This document shows, one piece after another, positions 1-10,101 of a stretch of DNA of 64,000 nt. Source of the stretch: Methanococcus maripaludis C5 (lineage in GTDB: Archaea > AGJL01 > Methanococci > Methanococcales > Methanococcaceae). Position numbers and translations under genes: made by a program. Numbering within the stretch: position 1 is the first letter of the stretch; each line of letters starts with the position of its first letter. Where the stretch lies: NCBI RefSeq assembly GCF_000016125.1, contig NC_009135.1, forward strand, positions 620,001 to 684,000, read 5' to 3'. The notes under the pieces were generated by a model, which worked only from the letters and a program-made list of their open reading frames with translations, had not been told where the DNA came from and ran no database searches.

Positions 1-155
1 TTTCTCATTCGTTCATGTTCCGGATTCCAGTCCCTTAAATCGTATTTTGGTTCTTTTTCGTTCCAACTTACAAGGTTTAGCTCTTTTTTCCATCCATTTG
101 GGTATTCATAAAGTACTCCGATATGTTCGACAATTTCAAATGTAATTTCTGCCAT
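1..155 (-). CDS. PC4/YdbC-like single-stranded nucleic acid-binding protein (partial)
   Basis: Only the first 51 codons are present; the gene runs off the left edge. The minus-strand start is ATG at 155, about seven bases after a GAGGT ribosome binding site. The visible protein begins MAEITFEIVEHIGVL and continues through GWKKELNLVSWN and EPKYDLRDW. This is the signature of the small YdbC branch of the PC4 (p15) coactivator family, which binds single-stranded DNA or RNA. It is separated from the frc operon by about 150 AT-rich bases and is probably an independent gene. The function in methanogens is not known to me, and the family call rests on pattern memory alone. Confidence 0.6.
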   Translation of the reverse strand, partial: MAEITFEIVEHIGVLYEYPNGWKKELNLVSWNEKEPKYDLRDWNPEHERMR

Positions 156-311
156 GTGTAAAACCTCGTTTAGATATAAATAATTAAAAAAGATTTAATA
201 AACATTTTTAAAATAAGTTTGGATATTTTTGTAAAATTGATTTGAAAAAATAGGAATAAAAAAATTTGGTGTATGCCTGTAACTATCAATATCAAAAATT
301 AAAGGAATGGA

Positions 312-1160
312 TTAGTATGGAACAGGAAGTCCCATCTCTTTTCTATGAACGATTTCTTTATCGTTTTTCTCTTTTTTCTGGAGCGCAAGTTTTTGAACTA
401 AGTCAAGACCTGGTTTCACGTCTTCAATTGGTTTTGTTTCAAGGGCTCCAGCTTCAATCATTTTGTTTAGGTATTCTTCCCCTTTTGCAGTTCTAACAAA
501 AATTGTGCTCCATCCGTCAGGGCTTCCGACTGAACCTGTTGAGATATCTGCAAGTTCTGCGGTGTAGTCCATACAAACGTGGCATGATTTTTGTTCGTAC
601 ATGTGTGTATCTTTCAAAGGAACTGTTTTTACATCACCTGATTTTGAGTAAACCCAGAATTTACCTTTTCCAATATCGGTTTTTAAAACATCGTTCATTC
701 TAATTCCAGCATACTGTTCTACAATTGCTTTCATACCTTCGTAAGGGAAGTTTTCCATGCAGAATATTCCCATCACAAGTGCAATTTTTGAATCAGTGTG
801 TCTAAAACCCATTGGGTATTTCATTAATTTTCTAATTGCTCGAACCTGACAAGGAGTTCCAACAATTCCAACTTTTTCAAGTGCATATTCTCTTACTGCA
901 TCTTTTAACACAGCAATGTTTGGAGAAACTGTATATTTTGTTCCCGCAGCTGAAAGTACTTCTTCAGGAGTTGTAGCAATTTTTGGAACTGCTTTAAATC
1001 CATCTTCAGTATTTGCAACAATTACACCATCTAAAAGGCCATTTTCTAAACCGTAGATGTATGACGCAGAAATTATTCCTCCGTCCTGTGATTTTTTAAG
1101 TATTGCTTTATCTGTGGCTCTTGCAGATATAGCTGTTTTATATGTTCCAAAAGGATCCAT
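312..1160 (-). CDS. frcB: Coenzyme F420-reducing hydrogenase, beta subunit (selenium-free)
   Basis: FrcB is the F420-binding iron-sulfur flavoprotein of the cytoplasmic F420-reducing [NiFe] hydrogenase; it passes electrons from FrcG to F420 through FAD and one [4Fe-4S] cluster. The 282-residue protein starts [14 protein letters not shown] and shows the FrhB-type pattern [12 protein letters not shown] and a cysteine group around [16 protein letters not shown], both typical of this family. I prefer ATG at 1160 (GAGGTG six bases upstream) over the GTG three codons earlier. It is the last gene of the minus-strand operon frcA-frcD-frcG-frcB; 21 bases separate it from frcG. The paralogous Fru enzyme uses selenocysteine in its A subunit. 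The assignment to Frc rests on the Cys-type FrcA upstream and the vhc neighbour. Confidence 0.93.
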   Translation of the reverse strand: MDPFGTYKTAISARATDKAILKKSQDGGIISASYIYGLENGLLDGVIVANTEDGFKAVPKIATTPEEVLSAAGTKYTVSPNIAVLKDAVREYALEKVGIVGTPCQVRAIRKLMKYPMGFRHTDSKIALVMGIFCMENFPYEGMKAIVEQYAGIRMNDVLKTDIGKGKFWVYSKSGDVKTVPLKDTHMYEQKSCHVCMDYTAELADISTGSVGSPDGWSTIFVRTAKGEEYLNKMIEAGALETKPIEDVKPGLDLVQKLALQKKEKNDKEIVHRKEMGLPVPY

Positions 1161-1181
1161 AATTAACACCTCTAAACTTAA

Positions 1182-1910
1182 TTATTCGATTTTTTGAACT
1201 AATTCTGGAAATCTAACTCTTGGGCACTGGGCTCCACAAAGGCCGCATTTTATGCAAAATTCGCTTAGTATATTCGGTTTTCCTTCAATCATCTCTATTG
1301 CTCGAACTTGACATGCTGCAGCACAAGTTCCGCAACCCATGCAAAGCGACTGGTCTATAACATTTTTGATTACATCGCATCCGCAAGCATCTTTTCCATA
1401 TTTTGCAATTTCTGCAAATGGTTCTAAATAATCCATATCGCCGTTTAATGCAGCCATAATTAAGTTTACAATTGATTCTGGTGAAGGTGGACATCCTGGA
1501 AGTGCCAAATCCACTTTAATTACATCACCAATTGGAACGAAAGAGGCATGCGAAGGCTGTGGCATTTGATTTCCTCTTCCAAATCTAGTAACTCCGCCAG
1601 ATGCTGCACAGGCACCGAGTGCTACAACAATTTTTGAATTTTTTCTTGTAGTCAAGATGTCTTCAACTGAGTGGTGGTCGTCTAAACAGACACTTCCTTC
1701 AACGAGTGCAATGTCAATGTCTTCAGGAATTTTTCTTTCGATCAATATTTTATCGTCAGTTTCAGTAATTTCTGTCTTTTCATCTGCGAGTGTTAATGCA
1801 TACACTAGATCAACAGCTCCCAATATATCTAAAAGTTTTTCATAAGTGTCTGAAAGGGAGATTAAACATCCTGTACAACCACTCATGTGTATATGGGCAA
1901 CTCTTACCAC
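1182..1910 (-). CDS. frcG: Coenzyme F420-reducing hydrogenase, gamma (small) subunit
   Basis: FrcG is the iron-sulfur small subunit that carries electrons from the NiFe site in FrcA to FrcB. The 242-residue protein has the N-terminal small-subunit motif [10 protein letters not shown], which ligates the proximal cluster, the GCPPSPESI loop, and two C-terminal ferredoxin-type motifs ([12 protein letters not shown] and [12 protein letters not shown]). The start is GTG at 1910, four bases after GGTGA. The gene lies 10 bases from the end of frcD, so it is translated from the same mRNA. Length and motif order match the FrhG/FruG family without any gap. Confidence 0.94.
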   Translation of the reverse strand: MVRVAHIHMSGCTGCLISLSDTYEKLLDILGAVDLVYALTLADEKTEITETDDKILIERKIPEDIDIALVEGSVCLDDHHSVEDILTTRKNSKIVVALGACAASGGVTRFGRGNQMPQPSHASFVPIGDVIKVDLALPGCPPSPESIVNLIMAALNGDMDYLEPFAEIAKYGKDACGCDVIKNVIDQSLCMGCGTCAAACQVRAIEMIEGKPNILSEFCIKCGLCGAQCPRVRFPELVQKIE

Positions 1911-1920
1911 TATATCACCA

Positions 1921-2421
1921 TTATTCGTTTAATTCATCTATTATTAATAAAACAGCGCCATCTACAGCAGCATTTACTTCGTCTGAAAGTTCGAGAAGAA
2001 TGTCTGGTGCAGGCACATTTTTTTGTTGGCATCCAATAACAACAATTTTCACGCCGTAATCGTCTTCAATATCTTTTAACATCCCTGCAAGAGGCATGTC
2101 GTGAGCATCAATATGATATTTATCGATATCAGGTAGGTCTTTTGAATACAATGTTTTCAATTCTCCAGGCGGTAATCCATAATCGATAACATCTGCAATT
2201 ATTATTTTCTTCAATGGAGTTTTTTCATCAATCAAGGAAAGTATAAAGTGAGAAGCTCCGGTTCCTGCATCGATAATCTGTATTTTATCCGAATTAAGGA
2301 TTGGATATTCATCTTTTACTTCATTTAACTTATTTACTACAGTGTATCCAAATCCATCGTCTCCAAACAAGATATTTCCGCATCCCAGGATTAAAACTTC
2401 TTTTTCTAAATATTCGGGCAT
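1921..2421 (-). CDS. frcD: F420-reducing hydrogenase maturation endopeptidase
   Basis: FrcD is the HycI/FrhD-type protease that removes the C-terminal tail of the large subunit after nickel insertion; it is not part of the final enzyme. The 166-residue protein begins [19 protein letters not shown], and [13 protein letters not shown] is the family's N-terminal signature with the metal-binding acidic residue. An Asp near [11 protein letters not shown] and a His in [11 protein letters not shown] fit the other metal ligands. It starts at ATG 2421, six bases after GGTGA, and sits 10 bases downstream of frcA, its presumed substrate gene. Confidence 0.92.
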   Translation of the reverse strand: MPEYLEKEVLILGCGNILFGDDGFGYTVVNKLNEVKDEYPILNSDKIQIIDAGTGASHFILSLIDEKTPLKKIIIADVIDYGLPPGELKTLYSKDLPDIDKYHIDAHDMPLAGMLKDIEDDYGVKIVVIGCQQKNVPAPDILLELSDEVNAAVDGAVLLIIDELNE

Positions 2422-2431
2422 GATTCACCAG

Positions 2432-3664
2432 TTATTGTATTAATTTTTTGTCAACAATTTTGTTATCATAGTCCATTGCAATTACGTGGGTTGCACAGGA
2501 TACACATGGATCGTATGCTCTTACAACGTGTTCTGCAAATTTGTAGTGGGTTCCTTCTGTAGCTTTTCCAATTAATGGGATATTCCAGGTGGTTGCAACA
2601 ATTGCGTTATAATAGGTAATTCTTCCTTTTGCGTCAATTGCAGCTTGGTGGGTGTTGTGACCTCTCGCAGCTTCATGAACACCAAGACCTACTTTTTCAC
2701 CGTCTCCGAGGATGGGTTCATTTGATCTTGTTTTTCCATTAACATCTAATTCATCAAGGATTTCCATTGCTTTTTTTACGTGTACAACGTTTTCATAAGC
2801 TCTTGCAATGTGTATTGCCATAGCACCTTTGTTTTTAAAGTCGTGGAATCTTGCAAATCTTGCTCTTGGACCAACTTCCATTAATCTGCCATTGTATCTT
2901 GGAATTGTGGTACAAGCTTGCACTGCAACGTCTTTTTCGTACACGTCGTATGGCGTATATTCAACTACCCTACTTTGGTCGATGTTTTCCCTGTTTCCGT
3001 ATGTTGCATCAGTTGCAATGTATCCAAAATCGTGGTAACCTAATTTTTCAGGAATTTCTGTTCCATCTACAAGCATGTTGCTTTCAAAAATAGGAATTAA
3101 ATATTCAACATGTTCTTTTGCTAATTTTTCGTATTCTCTGCATTTGTAGTATATTTTTGAAGCTGCATTTTCGGTAATGTTTTTTAACATACCTCCAACT
3201 TTGATATTTGGTGCGTGGATTGCTTCTCCACCGATTGTATCAACAATATACTGTCCAGTTTTTCTCATTTGTTGAATTCTTGTGATATATTCAACTCGGT
3301 CTGATTCAGGTATAAAGTCTGGAGCGATTAAAAACTCGTGTAATGGGTGGGAATGCATTTTATTTCCAAGACCCGTTAATTCTCTTAACAATAATCCATC
3401 TTTTGGTGGTGTAATTCCACATGCGTCTTCAATAGCTTCTACTGAGGAAGTAGCGTGTGCAATTGGACAAATTCCACAAAATCTTGAAACGGCAATTGGT
3501 GCAAATTCCGCAGTTTTTCCGACCAAAAATTTTTCAAATCCTCTGACGGGGGTAACACTCAAATAGTTACCTTTTTCAACAATTCCATCGTCATCCACTT
3601 TCAAGACAAGTTTGGTATGCCCTTCATGTCTTGTCGTAGGATTTATCTCTACCGTCTTACCCAT
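2432..3664 (-). CDS. frcA: Coenzyme F420-reducing hydrogenase, alpha (large, NiFe) subunit
   Basis: This large subunit binds the NiFe(CN)2CO centre where H2 is split. The 410-residue protein has the N-terminal ligand motif [10 protein letters not shown] and the C-terminal motif DPCVSCATH, after which the maturation protease is expected to cut and release the tail. All nickel ligands are cysteines: there is no in-frame TGA, which separates this Frc enzyme from the selenocysteine-containing Fru paralogue of Methanococcus. The start is ATG at 3664, four to five bases after AGGTGAT. It is the first gene of its operon and is divergent from vhcD across 357 bases that hold the shared control region. 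Confidence 0.95.
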   Translation of the reverse strand: MGKTVEINPTTRHEGHTKLVLKVDDDGIVEKGNYLSVTPVRGFEKFLVGKTAEFAPIAVSRFCGICPIAHATSSVEAIEDACGITPPKDGLLLRELTGLGNKMHSHPLHEFLIAPDFIPESDRVEYITRIQQMRKTGQYIVDTIGGEAIHAPNIKVGGMLKNITENAASKIYYKCREYEKLAKEHVEYLIPIFESNMLVDGTEIPEKLGYHDFGYIATDATYGNRENIDQSRVVEYTPYDVYEKDVAVQACTTIPRYNGRLMEVGPRARFARFHDFKNKGAMAIHIARAYENVVHVKKAMEILDELDVNGKTRSNEPILGDGEKVGLGVHEAARGHNTHQAAIDAKGRITYYNAIVATTWNIPLIGKATEGTHYKFAEHVVRAYDPCVSCATHVIAMDYDNKIVDKKLIQ

Positions 3665-4021
3665 TAGATCACCTATCTTTAATATTAGGTATTTGATAAT
3701 ATATTACCTAAACTATATTCTATAATATCTATTAAAAAAATTGTTAATTACACCAAATAAAAAGAGTTATATGTTAAAACAAAAAGTGATTTTTTAAATA
3801 ATTATTACTACTTTTTTATTAAATGTAACATAAAATATTATTAAATATTATTTTTATATTATTAAACAGGTATAAATTAGAAATTCTTATTAACATATAT
3901 AGTTTTTTATTTTCCATCAAAATATCTAATTTATATATTAATAATTGTCATACTCACATCAATTAGATTAACTATTTAAGGTATTAGTTTACCGAATATC
4001 TAATAACCTAGAGGTGAAATT
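3665..4021. promoter_or_regulatory. Divergent frc/vhc control region with two dyad elements
   Basis: This very AT-rich gap separates the divergent frcA and vhcD starts and must hold both promoters. Two inverted repeats are visible. On the frc side, TTAGGTA (3685-3691) faces TACCTAA (3705-3711) across 13 bases. On the vhc side, AGGTATTAG (3979-3987) faces CTAATAACCT (4000-4009) with one bulged A, immediately before the vhcD ribosome binding site GAGGTG (4011-4016). In M. voltae the homologous frc-vhc region is known to be controlled by selenium through a LysR-type regulator; linking these particular dyads to that control is inference. Several TATA-like runs exist, and I cannot choose the true box A by eye. 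Confidence 0.6.
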
Positions 4022-4444
4022 TTGTCTGAAGAATGGGAGCCAAAGATAGTCGGCTTTTGTTGCAATTGGTGTACCTATGGTGGTGCAGATACGGCAGGAG
4101 TTGGCAGGATGCAGTATCCTCCAAGCATAAGGATCATAAGAGTGATGTGTTCTGGAAGGATTGAACCATCATTTATATTAAAAGTCTTCAAAGAAGGTGC
4201 AGACGGCGTTTTTATAGGTGGATGTCACTTAGGGGACTGCCACTACGATGCTGGAAACTACAAATGGCAAAGAAGAGTTATGATGCTCTACGATATGCTT
4301 GATGAACTCGGAATCGGCAGAGAACGAGTTCTCCACGAATGGATTTCAGCTTCAGAAGGTGAAAAATTCCAGACGAAAATGAACGAAATATACGACAGAA
4401 TAAAAGCTTTAGGTCCGTGCACCTTGAATGAAAATCTTAAATAA
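4022..4444 (+). CDS. vhcD: F420-non-reducing hydrogenase, delta subunit (MvhD type)
   Basis: VhcD is the small iron-sulfur protein that links the Vhc hydrogenase to HdrA of heterodisulfide reductase. The 140-residue protein shows the MvhD pattern: [15 protein letters not shown] near the start, VMCSGRI near residue 40, and [10 protein letters not shown] near residue 60, which supply the cluster cysteines. The start is TTG at 4022, preceded by GAGGTG. The paralogous VhuD carries selenocysteine; here every such position is cysteine. The gene is the first of the operon vhcD-G-A-B, with hdrA just behind it, and stops 16 bases before vhcG. Confidence 0.93.
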   Translation: MSEEWEPKIVGFCCNWCTYGGADTAGVGRMQYPPSIRIIRVMCSGRIEPSFILKVFKEGADGVFIGGCHLGDCHYDAGNYKWQRRVMMLYDMLDELGIGRERVLHEWISASEGEKFQTKMNEIYDRIKALGPCTLNENLK

Positions 4445-4460
4445 CTATTAAGGTGGTTTT

Positions 4461-5363
4461 ATGGTAAAAATAGCTACAACATGGCTTGCATGCTGTTCTG
4501 GATGCCACATAAGTCTTGTAGATTTACATGAAGATTTATTGAATGTTCTTGAGCAAGTTGAATTGGTACATTGCCCTGTTTTAATGGATGTCAAAGAAAT
4601 TCCAGATGGTATTGATGTTGCACTGATTGAAGGAGGTATTAGAAACGAAGAAAACCTCCAAACTGCACAAGAAATGAGAAAAAAGGCAAAAATTGTAATT
4701 GCATTTGGAACATGCGCAGCTTTTGGCGGAATTCCTGGAATGGGCAATTTATATTCAAATGAAGCTCTTTTAGAAAAAGCTTACAAAACTACATTTTCAA
4801 CGAAAAACGAAGAAGGAATTATTCCAAGTGAAGATGTTCCTGAATTAACTTCGAGAGTAAAACCCCTTTCTGATGTAATTGATGTGGATTATATCCTTCC
4901 AGGATGCCCCCCAAAACCAGAATTAATTGCAGAAGTTCTTACTTCACTTTTAAAAGGTAAAGCTCCACAATTAACGACTAAAAATATGTGTGAAGTATGC
5001 CCTAGAGAAAAAAGTAAGGAAGGAGTTTCAATAGGCTCGATTAAAAGAAATTACGAAGGAACGCCTGACCCTAAAAAATGTCTGCTTGAACAAGGTTACC
5101 TCTGCATGGGAATTGCTACAAGGGCTTCTTGTGGTGCAATATGCCCAACAGCAGGAGTTCCCTGTACAGGATGTTATGGACCTACCGATAAAGTAGTAGA
5201 TCAGGGTGCTAAAATGGTTTCTGCACTTGCATCGGATTATAAAATTGATGAAGACAGAACAATGGATCCAAACGAACTTCCTAAACAGATACTTGACAAA
5301 GTGGGCAGTTTTTACAAATTTACGCTCCCTAGTGCATTAATTCCGATAAATAATAAAAGGTAA
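4461..5363 (+). CDS. vhcG: F420-non-reducing hydrogenase, small (gamma) subunit
   Basis: This is the iron-sulfur small subunit of the Vhc [NiFe] hydrogenase, carrying electrons from the NiFe site to VhcD and HdrA. The 300-residue protein has [11 protein letters not shown] at the N-terminus, [14 protein letters not shown] in the middle, and the [11 protein letters not shown] loop, followed by a C-terminal cysteine-rich domain ([32 protein letters not shown]) for the remaining clusters. The start is ATG at 4461 after AAGGTGG. It lies between vhcD and vhcA with gaps of about 20 bases on each side. No frame damage is seen. Confidence 0.94.
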   Translation: MVKIATTWLACCSGCHISLVDLHEDLLNVLEQVELVHCPVLMDVKEIPDGIDVALIEGGIRNEENLQTAQEMRKKAKIVIAFGTCAAFGGIPGMGNLYSNEALLEKAYKTTFSTKNEEGIIPSEDVPELTSRVKPLSDVIDVDYILPGCPPKPELIAEVLTSLLKGKAPQLTTKNMCEVCPREKSKEGVSIGSIKRNYEGTPDPKKCLLEQGYLCMGIATRASCGAICPTAGVPCTGCYGPTDKVVDQGAKMVSALASDYKIDEDRTMDPNELPKQILDKVGSFYKFTLPSALIPINNKR

Positions 5364-5383
5364 TATACTGATACGGTGATATA

Positions 5384-6799
5384 ATGACAAAACTGTCGAT
5401 AGAACCTGTTACCAGAGTTGAAGGACACGGTAAGGTTACACTTTCCTTTGACGACAGCGGAAAACTCGATAAAGTTAATTTCCACGTTGTCGAAGTTAGA
5501 GGTTTTGAAAAATTCTTGGAAGGAAGGTATGTTGAAGATGCTTCAGTATTTACCCCAAGAATTTGTGGAATTTGCCAGGTTTCACACAATTTAGCAAGTG
5601 CAAGAGCAGTTGATAATGTATTTGGTGTAAAAATCCCAAAAACCGCGGACATGCTCAGAAATTTAATGCAACAAGCTTCAAATGTACACAGCCACGCGCT
5701 TCACTTTGGAATGCTCGCATCTCCTGATTTAATGTTTCCAATGACCGATGATGCACTCAAAAGAAATGTATTGGGTGTCGCTGCTGAAAACATGGATGTT
5801 GTAAAAGATGCAATTTCAATGAGAAAAATTGGTCAAACAATTATTCAAAAAGTTGGTGGAAAGGCCATTCACCCAGTAACTGCAGTTGTTGGGGGTCAAT
5901 CAAAACCATTAACTGAAGAAGAAAGAGACGAACTTTTAAAAATGTCAGAAGATCTTGTGGATACGGCTGAAAGAACTTTAATTGTTGGAAAACAATTGTT
6001 GGAAGGGTTAAAAGAACAAGATCTCCTTGATCTTGGTTATTTTGAATCATACCACATGGGTATGGTAAATAACGGTGCACAGGATATTTACGAAGGAAAA
6101 ATCAGGGTTGTAAATCCTGAAGGAAAAATTGAATACGAATACGATCCTTCAGAGTATTTAAATTATATGTCAGAAGGAGTAAGGCCATATTCATACCTTA
6201 AATTCCCGTATTTAACTGAAAAAGGTCCTGTTGATGGAGTTTATAGGGTAAATACACTTTCAAGGTTAAATGTGTGCGATAGAATGCCTACACCTATTGC
6301 TCAAAAATACTACGAAGAATTTGTAAAAACATTTGGAAAACCTGCACATCAACCGATGCTTTTCCACTACGCAAGATTAATTGAAATTGTTTCAAGCGCA
6401 GAACTCATAAGACAATTCTTAGAAGATGATACAATTGTTGGAACGGATATAAGGGCAGAACCAACCGACCTTGTTGGAGAAGGTGTTGGATGCCTCGAAG
6501 CTCCAAGAGGAACGCTGGTACACCACTTCAAAACAGATGATAAAGGAATTATCACAGATGCAAATTTAGTTGTTGCAACTGTTCAGAATAACCCTGCAAT
6601 GGATATTGGTGTTCAAAAAGTTGCTGAAAAATACATAAAAACACCAGAAGACGCAAAACCACATGTTTTAAACCACATGGAAATGGTAATTCGAGCATAC
6701 GATCCATGCCTTTCATGTGCAACGCACACAATTGACGGAAAAGAAAGAATGCTTTCAATGGATGTCTTTAAGGGCGGAAAATTAATTAAAACAGTATAG
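5384..6799 (+). CDS. vhcA: F420-non-reducing hydrogenase, large (alpha) subunit, unsplit cysteine form
   Basis: VhcA carries the NiFe active site of the hydrogenase that feeds heterodisulfide reductase. The 471-residue protein has the N-terminal ligand motif RICGICQVSHN and the C-terminal motif DPCLSCATHT, with a tail of about 20 residues for removal by the maturation protease. The C-terminal motif is part of the same polypeptide; in the selenium-containing Vhu enzyme of Methanococcus it is a separate tiny VhuU subunit with selenocysteine. This, and the absence of an in-frame TGA, identifies the Vhc isoenzyme. The gene starts ATG at 5384 after GGTGATATA. Confidence 0.95.
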   Translation: MTKLSIEPVTRVEGHGKVTLSFDDSGKLDKVNFHVVEVRGFEKFLEGRYVEDASVFTPRICGICQVSHNLASARAVDNVFGVKIPKTADMLRNLMQQASNVHSHALHFGMLASPDLMFPMTDDALKRNVLGVAAENMDVVKDAISMRKIGQTIIQKVGGKAIHPVTAVVGGQSKPLTEEERDELLKMSEDLVDTAERTLIVGKQLLEGLKEQDLLDLGYFESYHMGMVNNGAQDIYEGKIRVVNPEGKIEYEYDPSEYLNYMSEGVRPYSYLKFPYLTEKGPVDGVYRVNTLSRLNVCDRMPTPIAQKYYEEFVKTFGKPAHQPMLFHYARLIEIVSSAELIRQFLEDDTIVGTDIRAEPTDLVGEGVGCLEAPRGTLVHHFKTDDKGIITDANLVVATVQNNPAMDIGVQKVAEKYIKTPEDAKPHVLNHMEMVIRAYDPCLSCATHTIDGKERMLSMDVFKGGKLIKTV

Positions 6800-6807
6800 G
6801 GGATATT

Positions 6808-8001
6808 ATGATCAAGATAAACACTGAAGACTGTTACATGTGTAAAGCTTGTGAAAATAGCTGCCCTACAGAAGCTTTAAAATTAAATCCCTTTAAGGTA
6901 TGCCAACTTTGTGGAAATTGTGTCAATGCATGTCCCAATGATGCTCTAAATTTAAGAGAAATTGAATTAAATGGCAAAACTATTAAACAGATTGAATATT
7001 TCCCTACAAAATGTGATTTGTGTGGAGAATGTGTTAAAGACTGCCCAAATAACCTCAAAATTGAAAATGATAAATTAAAAGGGTTCTGTGTAGGCTGTAT
7101 GAAATGTATTGATGCATGTCCTGACAATTATGTTGGAATGGAAGGTGTAGTTGAACCTGCTAAAAGAGATATAACATTACCAAAGGAACCTATTACCGTA
7201 CTTGATGAGTGTGTGGGCTGTGGAGTATGTGTATCAGAATGTCCTGTTGGTGCAATTTCAATAGAAAATGAAAAAGCAGTAGTTGACAAGGATTCGTGTA
7301 TATACTGTAGCATATGTGCACAGACCTGTCCCTGGAATGCTATCTTTGTCGCGGGCAAAAAATCGCCAAAAAGAGACAAAAATATTGTTAAATTTAGCGT
7401 AGACAGCGATTTATGTATCGGATGTGGGGACTGTACTGATAAATGTCCAAAGGATTTGATTGTTCTAAATGAAATGATTGCAGTACCTCCAAAAGGATGT
7501 CCTGCATGTGGATTATGTAAAGCAGCATGTCCTGTTGATGCAATAGATCTGGTAGTTGAATATGCTCCACCAAAACCTGTAACCGATGAAGGTATAGTTT
7601 GGGATGAAGAAAAATGTGCGTACTGCGGACCTTGTGCCCTAAAATGTCCAAACAATGCGATAACTGTAGTAAATCCAAAAGGACTCGAACTTCCAAGCAG
7701 GGCAAAAACACAGAGCCAGAACGAGTTTAAAATGTGTATAAGATGCGGTGCATGCGTTCAAAGCTGTCCATCTGGCGCACTTAGGATGGGTAAAATCACT
7801 CACAACGGTAAAGAATACGAAAGAATCGAATTTAGTCCTAAGTTATGTGATTCTTGTGGAAAATGTGTTGAAACGTGTCCATACGACATGCTTACATTAA
7901 CTGGAAAACCAGAAAAACCTCTCGAAGGGTTCTGTGTAATGTGTTTAAAATGTATTGAAGCCTGTGATAAGGTTAAAAAGAACGCACTGTCTTTGAAATA
8001 A
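6808..8001 (+). CDS. vhcB: Polyferredoxin of the Vhc hydrogenase operon
   Basis: This polyferredoxin is co-encoded with the hydrogenase and is thought to carry electrons. I count twelve CxxCxxCxxxC motifs in 397 residues, from CYMCKACENSCP near residue 10 to CVMCLKCIEACD near residue 380, enough for twelve [4Fe-4S] clusters in six tandem ferredoxin-like units. The last motif ends in CD instead of the usual CP. The start is ATG at 6808, directly after the vhcA stop (nine bases, with GGGGAT as binding site). Long frames seen on the opposite strand are shadows of its repetitive Cys-rich coding. Confidence 0.94.
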   Translation: MIKINTEDCYMCKACENSCPTEALKLNPFKVCQLCGNCVNACPNDALNLREIELNGKTIKQIEYFPTKCDLCGECVKDCPNNLKIENDKLKGFCVGCMKCIDACPDNYVGMEGVVEPAKRDITLPKEPITVLDECVGCGVCVSECPVGAISIENEKAVVDKDSCIYCSICAQTCPWNAIFVAGKKSPKRDKNIVKFSVDSDLCIGCGDCTDKCPKDLIVLNEMIAVPPKGCPACGLCKAACPVDAIDLVVEYAPPKPVTDEGIVWDEEKCAYCGPCALKCPNNAITVVNPKGLELPSRAKTQSQNEFKMCIRCGACVQSCPSGALRMGKITHNGKEYERIEFSPKLCDSCGKCVETCPYDMLTLTGKPEKPLEGFCVMCLKCIEACDKVKKNALSLK

Positions 8002-8027
8002 TTTTTAATAGATGTAGCTATTAAAAA
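8002..8027 (+). other. Perfect 10-bp hairpin between vhcB and hdrA
   Basis: TTTTTAATAG (8002-8011) and CTATTAAAAA (8018-8027) are exact reverse complements around a six-base loop, starting right after the vhcB stop codon. In RNA this gives an AU-rich stem-loop followed by a purine-rich stretch. It could slow or process the transcript between the hydrogenase genes and hdrA, or act as a weak terminator. There is no long U-tract after it, so full termination looks unlikely. Role is inference. Confidence 0.45.
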
Positions 8028-8090
8028 AAGTAATAATGGTATTAAACTATGTATTTGGACTAACAGTTCAAGCCAGATATTGGTGATATT

Positions 8091-10055
8091 ATGGAAGAAC
8101 CAAAAATAGGAGTTTATGTCTGCCACTGCGGTGTAAACATTGGCGGTGTAGTTGACTGTGAAAACGTCGCAAGAACTGCAGAAGGACTCGAAAATGTTGT
8201 GATTGCAAGAGATTACAAGTACATGTGTGCGGATCCTGGGCAAGAACTCATCAAAAAAGATATCAAAGAACTTGGATTGAACAGGGTAATTGTTGCAGCA
8301 TGTTCTCCAAGACTTCACGAACCTACCTTTAGAAGATGTGTCGAAGAAGCAGGTTTAAACCCATTTTTGTTTGAATTTGCAAACATTCGTGAACACTGTT
8401 CATGGGTACACATGAAAGAAAAAGAAAAAGCAACTGAAAAAGCAAACGACCTTGTAAGAATGGCTGTTGCAAAAGCAAGACAACTCGAACCTTTAGACTA
8501 CCTAAACGTTCCAGTTACCAAAAGAGCAATGGTTATCGGAGCAGGAGTTGCTGGAATTCAGGCAGCACTTGATTTAGGGGATGCAGGTTACGAAACAATT
8601 GTGGTTGAAAAAACACCGTCAGTTGGGGGTAGAATGGCCCAGCTCGATAAGGTATTTCCAACAAACGACTGTTCAATCTGTATTTTAGCTCCAAAAATGG
8701 TTGACGTTGCAAAACACCCAAATATTAAACTTTACTCTTACTCCGAAGTAAAAGATGTAAAAGGGTATATTGGAAACTTCAAGGTAAAAATTGAGAAAAA
8801 ACCAAGATATTTATCCGAAGAAAAATGTACTGGATGCGGTTCATGTGAAGAAGTATGCCCTATATCAGTTCCAAACGAATTTGATATGGGAATTGGGCTT
8901 AGAAAAGCAATTTATAAGCCGTTCCCACAAGCAGTTCCTGCAAAGTACACAATTGACAAAGAAAGCTGTATAGATTGTGGTTTATGTGCAAAAGTCTGCG
9001 GACCTCAGGCAATCGATTACGGTCAAAAACCAGAAATTATCGAAGCAGATGTGGGTACAATCATTTCTGCAATCGGATACGATCCATATGACCCAACTGA
9101 AAAAGAAGAATATGGATATGGAAAAATTCCAAATGTCATAACCTCAATGGAACTTGAAAGAATGATCAACGCATCTGGTCCAACGATGGGTAAGGTAATC
9201 AGACCAAGTGACGGTCAAAAACCAAAAAGAATTGCATTTATACAGTGCGTTGGTTCAAGAGATGCGAAAATTGGTAAAAAATACTGTTCAAATGTATGCT
9301 GTATGTATGCAATGAAAAACTCGCAGTTAATTAAAGAAAAAGCTCCTGAAACAGATATAGACATTTACTACATGGATATCAGAGCATTTGGTAAGGGATA
9401 CGAAGAATTCTACGAAAGAAGCTCAAAACAGTATGGAATCAAATTTATCCGTGGAAGACCTGCACAAGTGCTAGATAATCCTGACGGAGATAATCCAATA
9501 ATCAGGTCAGAAGATACCCATTTAGGTGAAATCTTTGAAAACGAATACGATTTAGTAGTTCTTTCAGTAGGTATGGTTCCAACATCAACTGCTGACGAAG
9601 TACAAAAATTACTTGGTGTTTCAAGATCCGCTGACAGGTTCTTCATGGAAGCACACCCTAAATTAAAACCTGTTGATACTGCAACAGATGGTATCTACTT
9701 AGCAGGTGCATGTCAGGGTCCAAAAGATATCCCTGCATCAGTTGCACAAGGTTCAGCTGCGGCATCAAGAGCTGCAATACCTCTTGCAAAAGGGGAAGTT
9801 CAGGTTGAACCAATTGTTGTAACAATTGATGAAAATGTCTGCGGTGGATGCGGTATCTGCGTACAGCAGTGCCCATACGGTGCTCCAAGATTCGTTGAAA
9901 AAGACGGTAAAGTTGTAGCAGAAGTTCTTTCAGCTTTATGTAAAGGCTGTGGAACCTGTGCAGCAGGATGTCCTAGTGGTGCACTTGAGCAATCTCACTT
10001 TAAAACAAGCCAGATATACGGACAAATTGAAGGCGCGTTTAAGGATTCTTACTAA
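8091..10055 (+). CDS. hdrA: Heterodisulfide reductase subunit A, cysteine form
   Basis: HdrA is the FAD-containing subunit of the electron-bifurcating heterodisulfide reductase complex; it accepts electrons from the hydrogenase through VhcD and splits them between ferredoxin and the HdrBC branch. The 654-residue protein shows an N-terminal cysteine domain ([12 protein letters not shown]), an FAD Rossmann motif [19 protein letters not shown] near residue 147, ferredoxin motifs near residues 245 ([12 protein letters not shown]) and 290, a Cys group [11 protein letters not shown] near 405, and two C-terminal ferredoxin motifs near 583 and 617. There is no in-frame TGA, so this is the Cys paralogue rather than the selenoprotein known in methanococci. 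ATG at 8091 follows GGTGATATT. Genes for HdrB and HdrC are not in the window. Confidence 0.95.
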   Translation: MEEPKIGVYVCHCGVNIGGVVDCENVARTAEGLENVVIARDYKYMCADPGQELIKKDIKELGLNRVIVAACSPRLHEPTFRRCVEEAGLNPFLFEFANIREHCSWVHMKEKEKATEKANDLVRMAVAKARQLEPLDYLNVPVTKRAMVIGAGVAGIQAALDLGDAGYETIVVEKTPSVGGRMAQLDKVFPTNDCSICILAPKMVDVAKHPNIKLYSYSEVKDVKGYIGNFKVKIEKKPRYLSEEKCTGCGSCEEVCPISVPNEFDMGIGLRKAIYKPFPQAVPAKYTIDKESCIDCGLCAKVCGPQAIDYGQKPEIIEADVGTIISAIGYDPYDPTEKEEYGYGKIPNVITSMELERMINASGPTMGKVIRPSDGQKPKRIAFIQCVGSRDAKIGKKYCSNVCCMYAMKNSQLIKEKAPETDIDIYYMDIRAFGKGYEEFYERSSKQYGIKFIRGRPAQVLDNPDGDNPIIRSEDTHLGEIFENEYDLVVLSVGMVPTSTADEVQKLLGVSRSADRFFMEAHPKLKPVDTATDGIYLAGACQGPKDIPASVAQGSAAASRAAIPLAKGEVQVEPIVVTIDENVCGGCGICVQQCPYGAPRFVEKDGKVVAEVLSALCKGCGTCAAGCPSGALEQSHFKTSQIYGQIEGAFKDSY

Positions 10056-10057
10056 AT

Positions 10058-10074
10058 TCTTTTTTTTATTTTTT
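10058..10074 (+). terminator. T-rich terminator after hdrA
   Basis: Two T runs directly follow the hdrA stop codon. Archaeal transcription commonly ends at such U-tracts without a stem-loop. It probably closes the vhc-hdrA transcript, although the next gene begins only 46 bases later and some read-through is possible. Confidence 0.5.
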
Positions 10075-10101
10075 AAATTTGGTGATTTTTAGGGTGAAAT
10101 A

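Noticed and set aside
6834-7711. Long open frames opposite vhcB, rich in His, Gln and Pro
   Set aside because: They mirror the Cys/Gly-rich ferredoxin repeats of vhcB and have no ribosome binding site or family resemblance.
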